From: Ophthalmolycus amberensis
Taxonomy: Eukaryota; Chordata; Actinopteri; Perciformes; Zoarcidae
Assembly: GCA_024529925.1 (NCBI GenBank)
Contig: JAFEUB010001026.1
Span: 509,001 to 573,000, forward strand
Direction of reading: 5' to 3'
Length of the DNA: 64,000 nt
Part shown: positions 41,911 through 53,216 of the stretch, piece by piece
How the letters are laid out: each line of letters opens with the position of its first letter
How positions within the stretch are numbered: position 1 is the stretch's first letter
Position numbers and translations under genes: made by a program
The notes under the pieces: model-generated
The model's input: the letters and a program-made list of their open reading frames with translations, nothing else
Databases searched by the model: none
Told to the model about the DNA's origin: nothing

Positions 41911-42677
41911 ATGTATATATATATTTATATACATATACATATACAGACCTAACTAATAGTTAACAAAGCAATGATTTAGCCCTTAAATAGTTCGTGAAGA
42001 CTTTTACTTTTTATCTAGACTTAACACGTTCATATCACTATTGCCAGGCTGTTGACTTTGACACTAGATTTAGCAACTGTTTGTACACCCTGGCAACAAG
42101 CTACAAATCAACTATATTCAGACGAACAATGTTGTGCTGACTGCCAAGTCATTTAGCAACACGGGTTCAGCTGATCTCAATGCCTGCACATTAGGATGCT
42201 TGCTTGCCTGCTGATTGTTGCAATGCACTTTGTTTAAAACACAAAAGTGTTGAAATATAAAACGAGAGATGCAGTTTCAACAAGCAGCCAGCCGACAGTT
42301 TGGAGGATTTTAATGACCATCAACGGCTAGCTTAGTTTCAATGAATGCACACAGCTCTGCAGAAGTCCCATCCACAGGGTGAACTCTGAAAACTAATGCT
42401 CTGAAAACTAATGCAAATGTAGGGTCACCAGTTTCTTAACATTAGCAAGGGAGCTACCAACAAACAACATGCAAATAAAACAACTTAAGAATTACCGGGA
42501 GACATGGTTCTACTGTTTTGATGGAAGCTAGCCAACGTCCTGGCTAGCTGTCTGTCTTCTCAAGGCATAGAGACCAATGTCAATCCTCCATAATTTAAGT
42601 AGAAGCTGAATAAAGAATCTTCTCCTCCAGCACAGACACACGAGTTGTGACAAGTTTAATGCGGGGTGTTTCAATGT
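41911..42677. other. Non-coding stretch
   Basis: No gene or family-level repeat was recognised between copy B and the hAT at 42678. Confidence 0.5.
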
Positions 42678-44848
42678 CAGTGGCGGGCCGTGCATTTTAT
42701 ACCTGGGCCTTCACTGCCGTCTTACCACCTAATAACCTCATGATAGCGCCACAGCTACGTACGGTTATTTGTTTCTAGGTGTGTAACATCACGTATTCGT
42801 TTTAAACCGTTCGGTACGAGGCTTACGAACCGAACAATAATACTGGTGCATTTGGAAAATACAGAAGCTTAAATTGTGGTAAATATAATGTTTTCGGTGG
42901 AGACACCGGTCTGTCTGTCTGTTTAGTTTCCGGGTCAGCGTCTGACCCGGAAACTAAACAAAACACAACTGAGGCGCGAATGTTCTGCGAGGCTATGCTA
43001 AACTAGCTTAAGGAAAACAACACGCACAAACTCGCGCTACAAACTCTCCCCGCAGCGTTTAGGCAGCTGTTCCCTACTGATTCAAACTGTTTGCCACACA
43101 ATCCCCATTTCTCCAGACCATCATTCTTGTTTGTAAAAGAAAACAGCCCAAACTGATTCAATTATCCGGACCCTAAACCCACGCAGGACGGTATGCTTCG
43201 TAATTAACGGACAATGCATATGGTCAAAATCGATGTAATTAACACGATGACAAGAGCGAACTCACAAGAAAGAATCACATTTATTTAAAACAAGGCATGA
43301 CAAAACAATCCAGCAACACTCACACTAAAGAGCAAGAGCCATTCAAATATTATTTACATCAGGGAACACTATCCATAAACGACACGATCGGCAAAATTAA
43401 CACACTGCAGATGTAAAGAAAACAAAAGCAGTTTCACTTACCAAATGCTGTTCTATTTAAATACAAAGTCCATCCTCTTTGTTCACAAAGAGTTCAATGA
43501 CGCGGTTGTACATACATCCGTGCGTTTCAGTTCCAGCAAGAGGTCCCTTTCGATTGCCATGGATGCCAGTGATGACAGTCGAGCCTCCCCAGTTGCGTTT
43601 CTGGAATAGGTTTTGATGCGTTTTAGGGCTGAAAACGTCCGCTCGACAGACGCAGTCAATAGCGGACTCCTTACGTTCGTCGTGTCCCCTGAATGAGAGC
43701 TCCTGTTTACCCAAAAAGATAACACAATCTATCAGTCTTTTCATTATTTCCCTATTCTTCTTAACTTTTTCATTGTGGAGCTCCGTTTCCCTGCGAACTT
43801 GATCGTTGATCTGGAGATCCACTCGGGTCCTTCCAAACGTTTTTAAGACCACCGTAGCTTGCAAGTGTCCCGCCGTACTTTGGTGTCATGTAGCGGCTTT
43901 GCTCAGGCAGCTCAGGTTACTAAATCCAGCATGGCTCCATACACCAAGACGTTCAGTCGCAAATAACAGGCATTCCCAGCAATACAATTTGCAGCTCTTC
44001 TCCGACCCCGTCAGCCAGGAATACCGTTCATAGTTTGTCGACTGAAAGTGGCGCCAAATCCTTTTCCTGGCTGTCAGGGCTGCTAGCTGTGGGGTTGGAC
44101 GGCCATTTCTTACAATGTCCAGTTTGTCCGGAAATGTCCTTCTTGAGAAAGGCGTTCCCAGCAACTCCGCCACTAAATCAGCTTCTCATCCTTCTGCCAT
44201 TTGATGTTAAAAAAACAAAGCTAAGTAAAAAATAAATAAAAATGCCATAATTTCTTCCATATCTTTCCACTTGAACTCTGACTGCTAACAACCTCAGTTC
44301 TGCTAGCAAGCACAAGTTTCACTTTAGTCACGTGCTCGCCCACTGACCAATCACAGCACACTCTGCATCGCGGCAGCGCGTGCACCTGGACATGAGCGGC
44401 ACGCAATGCTGACGTCATTATAGGCCTCTAGCAGGCGCTGACACGTCAAAGAATACGCCCAACATGTCAAACTAAAGATCTGATTGGTTGAACACTATGA
44501 CAATCAACAATATCGTCCCCATTTACTTGAAGTGCACATGGATTCACTTGTGAGTCTGCAGGCCTCGGGCCTCTGTTCTTACCGAGAGACACAGAGGTGA
44601 AATCTGATTGGATAAAAACTCTACTTAAAACAAGCTCCACTGGAAGCAGAGCAACTGAGGAAGACAGTAGCTGTGCAATGAGAAAATAAGATAATGGGAA
44701 AAATATTTGTATAAATTATAATACATGTAGTGTATTTAAGAAAAATTAGTAAATTATAAAATAGATTTTTTTTTTAAAATATATATAGCTTTGTGATTCT
44801 GTTTAGGCCAGCAGAGAAGGCCTTGCAGGCCCTGACGGCCCGCCACTG
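42678..44848 (-). mobile_element. TTF-finger hAT transposon, copy 2, TSD TTCAATGT
   Basis: Ends CAGTGGCGGGCCGTGCATTT and GGCCCGCCACTG are flanked by a perfect 8-bp duplication TTCAATGT (42670-42677 and 44849-44856). It is 2.2 kb and retains more of the transposase than the copy at 15592-17291, on the minus strand. It contains a local inverted duplication around 42930-42962 (GTTTCCGGGTCAGCGTCTGA then CCCGGAAAC). Confidence 0.95.
43457..44200 (-). pseudogene. TTF-finger hAT transposase, both ends, middle deleted
   Basis: An ATG at 44200 is followed after four codons by a TGA. The frame then continues AELLGTPFSRRTFPDKLDIV, RKRIWRHFQS and YSWLTGSEKSCKLYCWECLL, a TTF-type zinc finger as found in ZMYM-like hAT transposases. 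Next come LSKAATQHQSTAGHLQATVV (with a frame change near 43870) and TFGRTRVDLQINDQVRRETE. After the large deletion and another frame change, the C-terminal dimerisation block SVERTFSALKRIKTYSRNAT and SLASMAIERDLL appears. The bulk of the catalytic domain is missing, so it is inactive. Confidence 0.85.
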
Positions 44849-44856
44849 TTCAATGT

Positions 44857-45140
44857 TCCCTCAAACCTATGTTCCCGCAGCTGTAACATAGGGCATAACC
44901 CTATGTTACCTCGGCCCATATATCTTTTCAACTTTTTATGTCTTTGGCCCTGTGTTCCTTCAACCCTACGTTACCACGGCCCGTATTTTCCGTCCGCACT
45001 ATGTTTCCTTGGCTCTATGTTCCCTCAGCATGCATGCCCTATGTTTTTTCAGCCTTAAGGTACCTCAACCTTATGTTTCCTCTGCCCTACGTTCTCACAC
45101 CTCTGTTCCTTCAACACTATGTTCCCTCAACCCTATGTTT
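44857..45140 (+). repeat. Degenerate short tandem repeat (CTATGTTCCCTCAACC-type)
   Basis: About 15 degenerate 16-18-bp units with cores CTATGTT and CCCTCA/CCTTCA fill the region beside the hAT. Frames across it (45 kb) are rich in Phe, Pro, Leu and Tyr because of the repeat. Confidence 0.75.
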
Positions 45141-47106
45141 CCTAAGATAAGCGGTAACAGACTCTTCTGTAAGCTGGCCTTTCTATTTGCAAATAAATCT
45201 CTCTTTTCTCTTGTAATATCAGCAGGAAAAGTAGTCTATGATGTCATAACAAAAATATTTTGGTTAAAGTCTCAATTCATATTCTTTTCTCTGTTTTGAC
45301 TTTGTCTCACGCCTGGTCTCAATTTTAAGTAAGCTTACTTCAGTGAGATTGTCTTGCAGTCAGCACCCAAATGGATGTAATATGCTGTGTCCAAGATGGG
45401 CAATAAGGAAATATTGAGCATAGTGATAAGACAGACAACAATCTATGTTATTGACGCTGCAGTTTAATCAGTTAAGTTTCAACTGTTTAACAGATGATAT
45501 TTGATGATAAAGTCTTGACAGAGTCTTTGGCACTTGGACTCTACAGGGAGATTTGTAATCGAGGGGCATCTGCCCTGAGCAGCAGCAAGATAAACCCCCG
45601 TGGATAAACCACACTGGTGGTGGTGGTGGCTGATAGAATGATGAGCTGATGAATCTGATGAAGACTGGGAGGAAATGGGGAGGTGGAGGGGTGCATAACA
45701 GCAGCATGAACATACTGAAGGTAGAGAGACAATCATATTTAAAAAGAGACAGCAGCAAGATGATAGGCTAACGATGTCATTGTTTCATTATGCTATTGAA
45801 TAGAGGAGACCAGCTGATCTAAACAGCTGATATCATGATTGACAGCCCCAAATAATGACAGCAATGAAATAATGAGTGAGCATGCGCGAGTAGTGATTGG
45901 CAGATGTATGAGAAATAAACTACGGGCTTAGGCATGGAAGAGTATAGTCTTCCTGACTCAATTGACGCTTGACCTTCATTTTGTAGATTAGGCAGTGTAA
46001 GTATTTAAGAAAATAGAATGATGACACAATATGACGCAGGAGGGTCATCTATAACTGACTCCTGACCATTTTCTACATTTGTAGTGACTGAACTGCCTTT
46101 TCCAAACAATCAATATAATGAGCCTCCTGCATGAAAGTACGGTAAGTTACACACCACTACATACTCTGACTTTACATTTTGACAGTGTTGGGGTTTAAAA
46201 ACCAAGGATGAGAGGCTGCAGGCCGCAGGTAGATTTCTGCTGCGAGCTTCTTACTGCGCACGCGCATCAGAAAAATGGACTGGATCCGGTTCAGAATTAA
46301 AACAATATTTAATGTACTACACAAAGTTCACTTACAAACTGAATTAACTATCAATAGTAATGTTCTCGAGAACAGAGACCACATGCACGCGTCCTCCTCA
46401 CAGGTCTGAATTCAGGTACTGAAAAAGAGGGGCGGAAGTGGTCTGAGGAATGCTCCCTAAAGCATTGTCTTTTATATGCCCTGACAGTTGGAAAGTGTCG
46501 TAACTGTCATAAAACGTCTGAATGATCCTCCGTGGCGATTACTGATTGGCTCCATTAGAATTCTGTCCCCTCCCATTATCGATCCTTTTGCAAAACATCT
46601 TGGCTTCACCTCTCCGTCGTGGTCAGCTTTGGCATTTGACCCATCCCACTGGCCCCATCCTCCATCGATGAGGTCGCCTCCATTTGCTGCTGCATGTCTG
46701 TGAAACCTCACTCAGAATCCCTATCTGACCCTCAAGACTTACCGTGTTTTCTACTTCTATGATTTAATACATTCAATGAGTTAATATACTGGAACATATA
46801 ATATCATATATAAGTGAGGATATTGTAAACATAATACATTCCATATGGAAACATATTGTGACTAACATATTTATTATTGTGACACTTCTACTCACCACTA
46901 GGGGTGTTATTTAATCCTACTTATAATGTTAATACTGAAATTGAATCTGACCTGAGACAGCGTGGAGGCCATCGGATCACACACACCTCCACGCCTTTCA
47001 CTCGCCTACCTACATACATTTGTTTGTTTGTTTTGTGAGAACTTCTGAGCAGAGCTATCACCTTTTCCCTCTCATTTCAGATAAACCGGAAGCAGGAACT
47101 TCCAAC
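45141..47106. other. Non-coding stretch
   Basis: No gene is seen. Segments around 46420-46790 loosely parallel 57640-58100: both have CCCCTCCCAT, GATTGGCT or ATTGGCT, and ACATTCAATGA in the same order. They may be old copies of one LTR-like repeat, but similarity is weak. A (GGTGGT)n/(CCACCA) patch lies at about 45610-45630. Confidence 0.4.
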
Positions 47107-47676
47107 ATGGCCACTTGGCCAGGTCTGTGTGGAGACTGCAAACTTGCATACTCACAGTTAAGGGACGATTTTCACCGCCTCGAGTCTGAAGTCCGGAAAA
47201 GGGAACAGCTGATCGACGGATTCGTATCCGTAGCAGCGGCCCAGGCAAAGCATATCTCATCTATGCAATCTCAACTGGTCTCGGATACTGCGGACACTAT
47301 TCCCTGGCTACCCGGCCCTGCGGACGGGGAGTGTAGTCGGTCCTCCGACCACGAGCTGATAGGACCTGCTATAGACCCGACACATAGCTCCACTCCGAAA
47401 CCGCCATCCTGGACGGAGGTGGTACGCCGCGGCCTCCCGAGAAAACCAGCTGGGGAGTTTCCGTTAACCACCTCCAACCATTTTGCAGTCCTGACGGAGA
47501 ATACTCCGTCCCGGGCTTCCTCAACCCTTCACCCCTACTCGTTGGCGCAGACGGAGGTAACGTTAACTCAACGGTTAGATGCAAGGCTTAGCGAGATAGA
47601 AGTACGGCTCCGCACCATGGAAGCTAAGACGCTGGTGACTGCGGGCGTAGCCGATGCGGCCCAAACAGACGTATGA
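47107..47676 (+). CDS. Retroelement ORF1-like protein
   Basis: From ATG at 47107 (context AACATGG) an uninterrupted frame of 189 codons ends at TGA 47674-47676. It begins MATWPGLCGDCKLAYSQLRD, with a CxxC pair, followed by a probable coiled coil (LESEVRKREQLIDGF), an acidic Ser/Pro-rich middle, and SWTEVVRRGLPRKPAG, TTSNHFAVLTE, a signature I recall in first ORFs of fish L2/CR1-like LINEs (WsEVV...LsNrFavL). A second coiled-coil-like segment LDARLSEIEVRLRTMEAK closes the protein. There is no reverse transcriptase downstream; after an A-rich stretch (47724-47745) an unrelated interspersed repeat starts. It could be a LINE ORF1 fragment or a derived non-autonomous element. It is remarkably free of stops. 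Confidence 0.5.
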   Translation: MATWPGLCGDCKLAYSQLRDDFHRLESEVRKREQLIDGFVSVAAAQAKHISSMQSQLVSDTADTIPWLPGPADGECSRSSDHELIGPAIDPTHSSTPKPPSWTEVVRRGLPRKPAGEFPLTTSNHFAVLTENTPSRASSTLHPYSLAQTEVTLTQRLDARLSEIEVRLRTMEAKTLVTAGVADAAQTDV

Positions 47677-47750
47677 TATATATATCATATAATAATATTC
47701 ACTATAATATAAAACACACGCACGCACAAAAAAAAATAAAAATAAAAATC

Positions 47751-48112
47751 TCACTCCCTAACTGTCCGTGCTGGATCTGTCCCCGTTGTTTTAAAAAGCT
47801 AAATAAGTTATTAGCATGACGTCATCCAGCTAGCCAAACCTGTCTGGTGTACAGCTACTGGAGAAGCTTCGCATACTGCTTCCCTTTCCTGCTGTCTGAT
47901 TGTGCAGTTTCTCCGCCAAAGTTCTCCTCTGAAACGGCTCTTGGAGGAGCAGTGCTCGCCTGTAGAGACTAGTCCGGACGGAAACGCGCAGCTGCGCGTT
48001 TCTACTAGTTGGCTAGTAGAGCTGAATCTATTTGAGGACGCTGATTGGCTAAATTGTATGTCACTCATTTATATCTTTAATCAGCATTAAAGCATCATTG
48101 GCTAAACTGCTT
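47751..48112 (+). repeat. Interspersed repeat, inverted copy of 828-1170
   Basis: It starts CTCACTCCCTAACTGTCCGT and ends near GGCTAAACTGCTT, and matches the reverse complement of 828-1170. It contains a GC-rich palindrome absent from the other copy: ACGCGCAGCTGCGCGT (47985-48000). No coding potential was recognised. Confidence 0.7.
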
Positions 48113-49499
48113 CAAACTGCAATTCCTTATTTTCAGGCTGCTCTAATAAGTCTCTTATATGGCTACGAGAGTCCCCCATTTGGACGCAGCTCGGGCTCAG
48201 GCCCCTTGAAAATATTGTTCGAAAAATGCCCTTATTGTTCGCCAGTATTGTGGATTTCTACAGTTGTTTTTCCGGATTAAACAGCAACGTATGGCAAAAC
48301 TATCATCTAAGTCACTTATTACACACTCCAAACACAACTATAGACTACTAATATAAGCATCTAGAAAACATGTCATAACAGCATGAAATCCTGGGCAGAA
48401 ATCGTCGTTATGTGTACCGCAAATCATGATTTGCAGCCTGATGCTAGCAGCTAGCGAGCTAACTAATGCATTTAATAACAGTGGAACTCGTGGCCGAACG
48501 CGTACATACCACCGGTTTTGCTCTCCGTGAAACCACTAGAAAGCTGTGAGTGGACAACGGTACCATGGCACTGCCCTTCGCCGAAATAAATCGTGCGTTT
48601 TTGGTCCAGTTTCATGAAAAATTTGTCATATATCGTCGCAGATTATCCGTTTCAAAGCTAGAATCATTGATGCCAACTGCATCCGGTTTAGTGCCGAGCT
48701 GTTTCCAGTATAAGAGCGGTCAATCCAGCATGGGCGAGCGGTCAGACTTCCTGCGAGCGGAAATTTACGCTCGGGGAGACGCGGCACTTCTTGCAACTTT
48801 ACTCGCTAAAACTTGTGTCAATCAACACCAGATTCGACACACAGATTCACACCTGAGACTATGACGCTTCGAAGGCGGGCTCATTGAATGAAATCGGACA
48901 ATGATAGGCTGAGGTACCCCCACATACACACACATGAACTGAGAAAATCCTATGGATGAGACCCAGAGACAGGCTCTGATGATGTTAGGAATCTCAAAAT
49001 GATTCCTAACAGCTGTATTTGGATGTATTGAATAATATGAGTGATAAAAAAGTTAAATATATAGTTATATAGTATATAAAATTAGAATAGAGCATGAGAG
49101 AGAAATAAGAATTTGGCTTGAAATTCTGTACTCAGACCTCCTATTATGCTGGCCTGCTTCACTCAATCTAAGTAAAATTAGCTTAGAGAGACCACAAACC
49201 TGTTGTGCTATGACACAGGAGTATTTGTAGAGTTCATTAGGCATTATTTAAAAAAAAATTTCAATGAAAGTGCTTTTTTTTTCAGGCGAACCTGAAACTT
49301 TTTTCAATTTGAGCTGTGTGCCATCTTCATTCACTATTAACCAGTAACATATACACAATAGTTACACAATTGCACACAAGTGTTCCCAGCATTCCAGCAT
49401 CAAAATTATTAAAATAGACCTTGTAGTTAGAGCTGTGGACTCTCTTGAGTATGGGTATGCAATTTTCGAGCAGAGGCCTAAAAATAGGGGCTAGTAGTC
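48113..49499. other. Mostly non-coding; GC-rich patch with unassigned 104-codon frame
   Basis: The patch 48480-48860 is richer in CpG than its surroundings and contains an open frame at 48550-48864 with a Cys-poor sequence (PFAEINRAFLVQFHEKFVIY) that I do not recognise. Without a splice context or homology I do not call it a gene. 48990-49490 is AT-rich with nothing recognisable. Confidence 0.35.
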
Positions 49500-50250
49500 A
49501 AATCTCTCCAGTTGATCCAGAATGCTGCAGCTTGTGTACTAACAAGAACTAAGAAAAGAGATCATATTACTCCTGTATTAGCTTCTCTGCACTGGCTCCC
49601 TGTAAAATCTAGAATAGAATTTAAAATCATTTTACTTACCTACAAAGCCCGATTTGGTCAGGCTCCATCATATCTTAAAGAGCTTATAGTACCATACTGC
49701 CCTACTAGAGAGCTGCGCTCCATTAATTCAGGGTTACTTGTGGTTCCTAGAGTCTTAAAAAGTAGGATGGGAGCCAGAGCCTTCAGTTATCAAGCATCTC
49801 TTCTGTGGAACCAGCTTCCCGTTTCATGTCCGGGGGGCAGACACACTCACCACATTTAAGAGTAGGCTTAAGACTTTCCTCTTTGATAGTGCTTATAGTT
49901 AGGGCTGGCTCTGGCTTGCCTTGGACCGGCCCATGGACAAACTGGTATAGGCAAAAACTATAGGGGGACTTCCTACACTGAGCACCTCTCTCCTCCTCTT
50001 CTTCACCTCTGTCTGTATGCATTGATGTCCCATTAATGCTCATTACTAACTTTACTTCTTCCCCGGAGTGTTTGTGCTTTCTCGCCTCACAGGTTCCCAT
50101 GACCGCAGTTTTATCTGGACACTGGTCCTTCCTCCTACCATGGCCCTGCTGACTCCAACTACTAATATCACTTTTATTATTACTGTTAATAAAATATATT
50201 CTTTCACTGTTAAATAATATGCTATACTTGTAAAGCTTATACTGCGGAGT
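49500..50250 (+). mobile_element. LINE 3' fragment (L2-type) with 3' UTR
   Basis: The frame at 49512-49859 reads LIQNAAACVLTRTKKRDHIT, PVLASLHWLPVKSRIEFKII and RELRSINSGLLVVPR, followed by ARAFSYQASLLWNQLP. These are standard blocks of the C-terminal end of fish L2-clade ORF2. An indel in a G run at 49832-49838 shifts the frame; in the next frame TFKSRLKTFLFD and a stop follow. The 3' UTR (49900-50240) shares a segment with 36555-36720. The putative ERV LTR starts immediately after. Confidence 0.9.
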
Positions 50251-50809
50251 TGTGAGGTCACTGTAAGTAGGTCAAAAAACTCCGAACAGGGCTTTCCGTC
50301 GCCTGTTCGCACGATAGAAACAGACACAGTGGCCTTGAAAGTAACGCTTGCTTAAACCACCAGATTAGGGCGGAAACTGCCATCTTAGAGTTAGCAAAAG
50401 AGCTCTCTTATCTATTCACACAGAGACTTCGAAATAGCTTAGAACTGCACCCTGTTTGACACCGTAAAGTGTTAACAACATTTCACACATACTGATATTC
50501 CAGAGAAGGCGGGATCCGGATATGAGCCAGTGTGGATGACGTTATCCAGTGCTCCAACCGGCTGTCTGCCAGCTAAAAACAGACCCGCCTCCATCTTTGC
50601 TTTGACCAATGGGCTCCAAAAGGAGGACCTGTGACACACGCATGCGCATCACTGTATAAGCGCTGTTAGGTTTCACTTTTATACACACCTTGTTAGAGTC
50701 CGGACTCGTTCAACAGCTGGACATAATACTCTTGTCACAAATAAATGTTTAATTGCTTGAATTGAGCTAAACGCCTCGATCTCAGTCTGTTACTCGATTT
50801 CCATTCTCA
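50251..50809 (+). repeat. Putative 5' LTR of the ERV
   Basis: The block begins TGTGAGGTCACTG and ends CCATTCTCA, giving TG...CA limits. It contains a CCAAT box (GACCAATGGG, about 50605), a TATA-like GTATAAGC (about 50655) and AATAAA (about 50741), in the order expected for U3, R and U5. The primer site starts three bases after its end. Because no second LTR is present the limits rest on these signals only. Confidence 0.6.
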
Positions 50810-50812
50810 ATA

Positions 50813-50830
50813 TGGTAGCAGAGTTTGGTT
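50813..50830 (+). promoter_or_regulatory. Primer-binding site resembling initiator tRNA-Met
   Basis: TGGTAGCAGAGTTTGGTT starts three bases after the LTR. The complement of the vertebrate initiator tRNA-Met 3' end is TGGTAGCAGAGGATGGTT, so the first 11 bases agree exactly and 16 of 18 overall. Confidence 0.7.
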
Positions 50831-52066
50831 GCAAAGATCCAAGAAGTTTTTTCACCGAGTAACAGGTCTCTCCTCTGCCCACAGAAAAAAAAAGGCGTTT
50901 TCCCGAGAGGCTGGGAGGCCGGTTGCCGACCGGAGCCATTCTGTTCACATCTCGGGAAACTGACCAAACAGCGCTGTACTCAAAAGGTAAGCAGAGCCGA
51001 TTCAATTGAAATCTGCAGATTGTCGATAGATAAATCCTAAATTGAATTGGTCAGAAGTACTGGGTGTGAGTATGAATTGCATTGACTAAAGTGCTAAAGA
51101 TAAAAACTATATAGCATTGTGACAGGATTGTTTTGTGCCGGCAGTGTGGTTTGTTTTTAACATAGAATGTACATGTGTGTGTTTGGATCTCACAGAAACT
51201 GAAGGTTGTGAAATTGCATAGGCTAACAGCGTGCACACTGTGTAGATTTTGAGGACTGTTCAGAAGTCACACAGCCGTGGCGACAGCTTCGGTTTGTTGA
51301 CCAATGACGGTCTGAAAGATTGAATACCGGGCCATACTGTTGGTTTATGTGAAATAAGCAAGCTGATGTTTGGATCAAGTATATAGAAATTGTTGTTGAA
51401 ATACGCTGATGTGAAAGTAGTGTGAGTGAAGACTGCAACACCATTTCCTCAAGGGACCAGCTTCGTGAAATAGCGTTCACTATAAAACGCAGATCCATTT
51501 TGGTTTGATGAACGAGTATTTCAGAAGGGGCAGTGTATGGGGGTGTGCAGCATAGATGTGCTCTGGGAAGACATCGATTAAATTGTAACACAATATATCT
51601 CCACTTTCTTCGGAACCGTGGTCGCACAATGCGTGCTTTGTAAAAGATAAGATCGATAGATCTCCTGACGAGGTTCGGGTGCGAATATTTGTGGATCACG
51701 GCAGTGTGTGGGAGATTGAGTGTGGATTAAAGATCTCTGGGAGACGCCCACTTCCTTAGGGGACCGGTTTCGTGCAAACGCTATAAAAAACAGATCGATA
51801 AGTAATCTGTGCGTGTTGCAGAAAAGGCAGTGCGTGGGTTCGATTTTTGGTATGATTGATGAGTGTTTGTGTGCAGCGTACATACATGTGTTAGAGACAG
51901 CTGAGAATTGGAGTTGGAGGGGTTCCAAGGTACGTTTGCTTCTCAGAGATTGACGGTTACGTGCAGCAGAGTCCATGCATGAGACATAAGCTTTGCATCC
52001 ATCACAAGTACCATAAACATTAGAGTTTAGAATAAAGACAGCTTAGGACAGAATAGAGCGGTTCAG

Positions 52067-52202
52067 ATTTGTGCTAATATATGTGTCAGTTTTACTTACA
52101 GGGTCAGAGAAATTACAGATTTATTAGGAGTTGTATTTGTGCTAATATATGTGTCAGTTTTATTTACAGGGTCAGAGAAATTACAGATTTATTAGGAGTT
52201 GT
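52067..52202 (+). repeat. 68-bp direct repeat in ERV leader
   Basis: Two head-to-tail copies begin ATTTGTGCTAATATATGTGT and end TTATTAGGAGTTGT. They differ at one position (TTTACTTAC against TTTATTTAC). Confidence 0.95.
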
Positions 52203-52361
52203 GTAGGCTAAGGGCTCGCAGAATTTGTTAAAGCAAATACAGAAGCAGGCAGACAGACTGAATTAGGGAGTGCAGCATAGAGTAGAAATCAGATAAGAAC
52301 TGGGGGCCAGCTGAAGTTGGAGTGTGAGCTAGGACAGTTCGAGTCTCGTTCAAGGCTAAAG

Positions 52362-52640
52362 AAGAAAACATTTGCCAGTAGCTTTGGCTCCCTCTGGTGG
52401 CAGTTGAGGTACTGCAAGAAGAAAAATTTGACAGAAGCTTTGGCTCCCTCTGTTGGCAGTTCAGGTACTGCAAGAAGAAAATTTGACAGAAGCTTTGGCT
52501 CCCTCTGTTGGCAGTTCAGGTACTGCAAGAAGAACATTTGACAGGAGCTTTGGCTCCCTCTGTTGGCACTTCCGGAACTGCAAGAAGAACATTTGACAGG
52601 AGCGTTGGCTCCAACTGGTGGACATTCGAGAGTACTGCAT
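52362..52640 (+). repeat. Five 55-56-bp tandem repeats in ERV leader
   Basis: GCTTTGGCTCCCTCTG recurs at 52381, 52437, 52492 and 52547, with a diverged unit (GCGTTGGCTCCAACTG) at 52602. Between them TACTGCAAGAAGAA and TTTGACAGRAG are conserved. The 5' units are more alike than the last one. Confidence 0.93.
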
Positions 52641-52829
52641 CTGAAATTTGGAAAAGTCTGGAATTTGAAACTTCAAAACAAAAGAAATTTGAAATTTGAA
52701 ATTTGAAAAAAAAAAAAAAAACACAATTTGAAATTTGAAAAATGTTGAAGATTCTAAAAAAAAAAAAAAAAAAAAATCATTTGAATTGAATTGAAGAAAA
52801 ATTGAAAAAAAAAAAAAACACAAGAAGAT

Positions 52830-53216
52830 ATGGCTGGAGCTGTGGCTCCATCTGGAGGCTATTCAGGAGAACTGCGTGCAAAATTGAAGAAAGCACTCAC
52901 AGACACAGGAGGAAAGACTGTATGGAAACGAGACAAGATTCATTGGGATAACTGCATGAAACGATGGAAAGAGGAGGGGTGGTGGAAGGCGACCAGTCCA
53001 CTACCTCCATCAGTCAACAATCTCCGGCTTTTCACCAACGATTTGACAAAACGAGTGGCTCAAGCACAGACTGCAGAGACAAATCAAACGACAAACACAC
53101 TGAAGCAAGCCCGCAAGCACAGAGAAGAGGAACAGCGAGTGGCAATGATGGCACTAGGAATGGCCATGACAGATCGATTGCTATCGTACAGCATTGTGGC
53201 AGGAGCTCAGAACTAA
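52830..53216 (+). pseudogene. ERV gag remnant (N-terminal part)
   Basis: ATG at 52830 opens 128 codons ending at TAA 53214-53216. The start MAGAVAPSGGYSGELRAKLK is followed by a Trp/Lys-rich segment (WDNCMKRWKEEGWW) and a long charged helix (ARKHREEEQRVAMM). I assign it to gag from its position after the leader and before pol rather than from a recognised motif; no zinc knuckle is present. The downstream pol frame is the same reading frame, separated only by the TAA, which implies a deletion joined the two. An intact retroviral gag would be several times longer. Confidence 0.55.

Larger units (their letters stand above)
50831..52829 (+). other. ERV leader, repeat-rich
   Basis: About 2 kb separates the primer site from the gag start. 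It holds a degenerate duplication of about 300 bp (51420-51700 and 51735-51990, sharing AAACGC/AAACGC...CAGATCGATA-like motifs), an exact-looking 68-bp direct repeat (52067-52202), five 55-56-bp tandem repeats (52362-52640) and three A-runs of 14-22 bases (52708-52817) in a TTTGAAATTTGAAA-rich segment. Frames in it are short. Leader sequences of retroviruses normally carry packaging signals; whether the repeats have such a role is unknown. Confidence 0.7.

Noticed and set aside
48550..48864. 104-codon frame in a CpG-richer patch
   Set aside because: No homology recognised and no splice or promoter context; mentioned only as part of the non-coding stretch.
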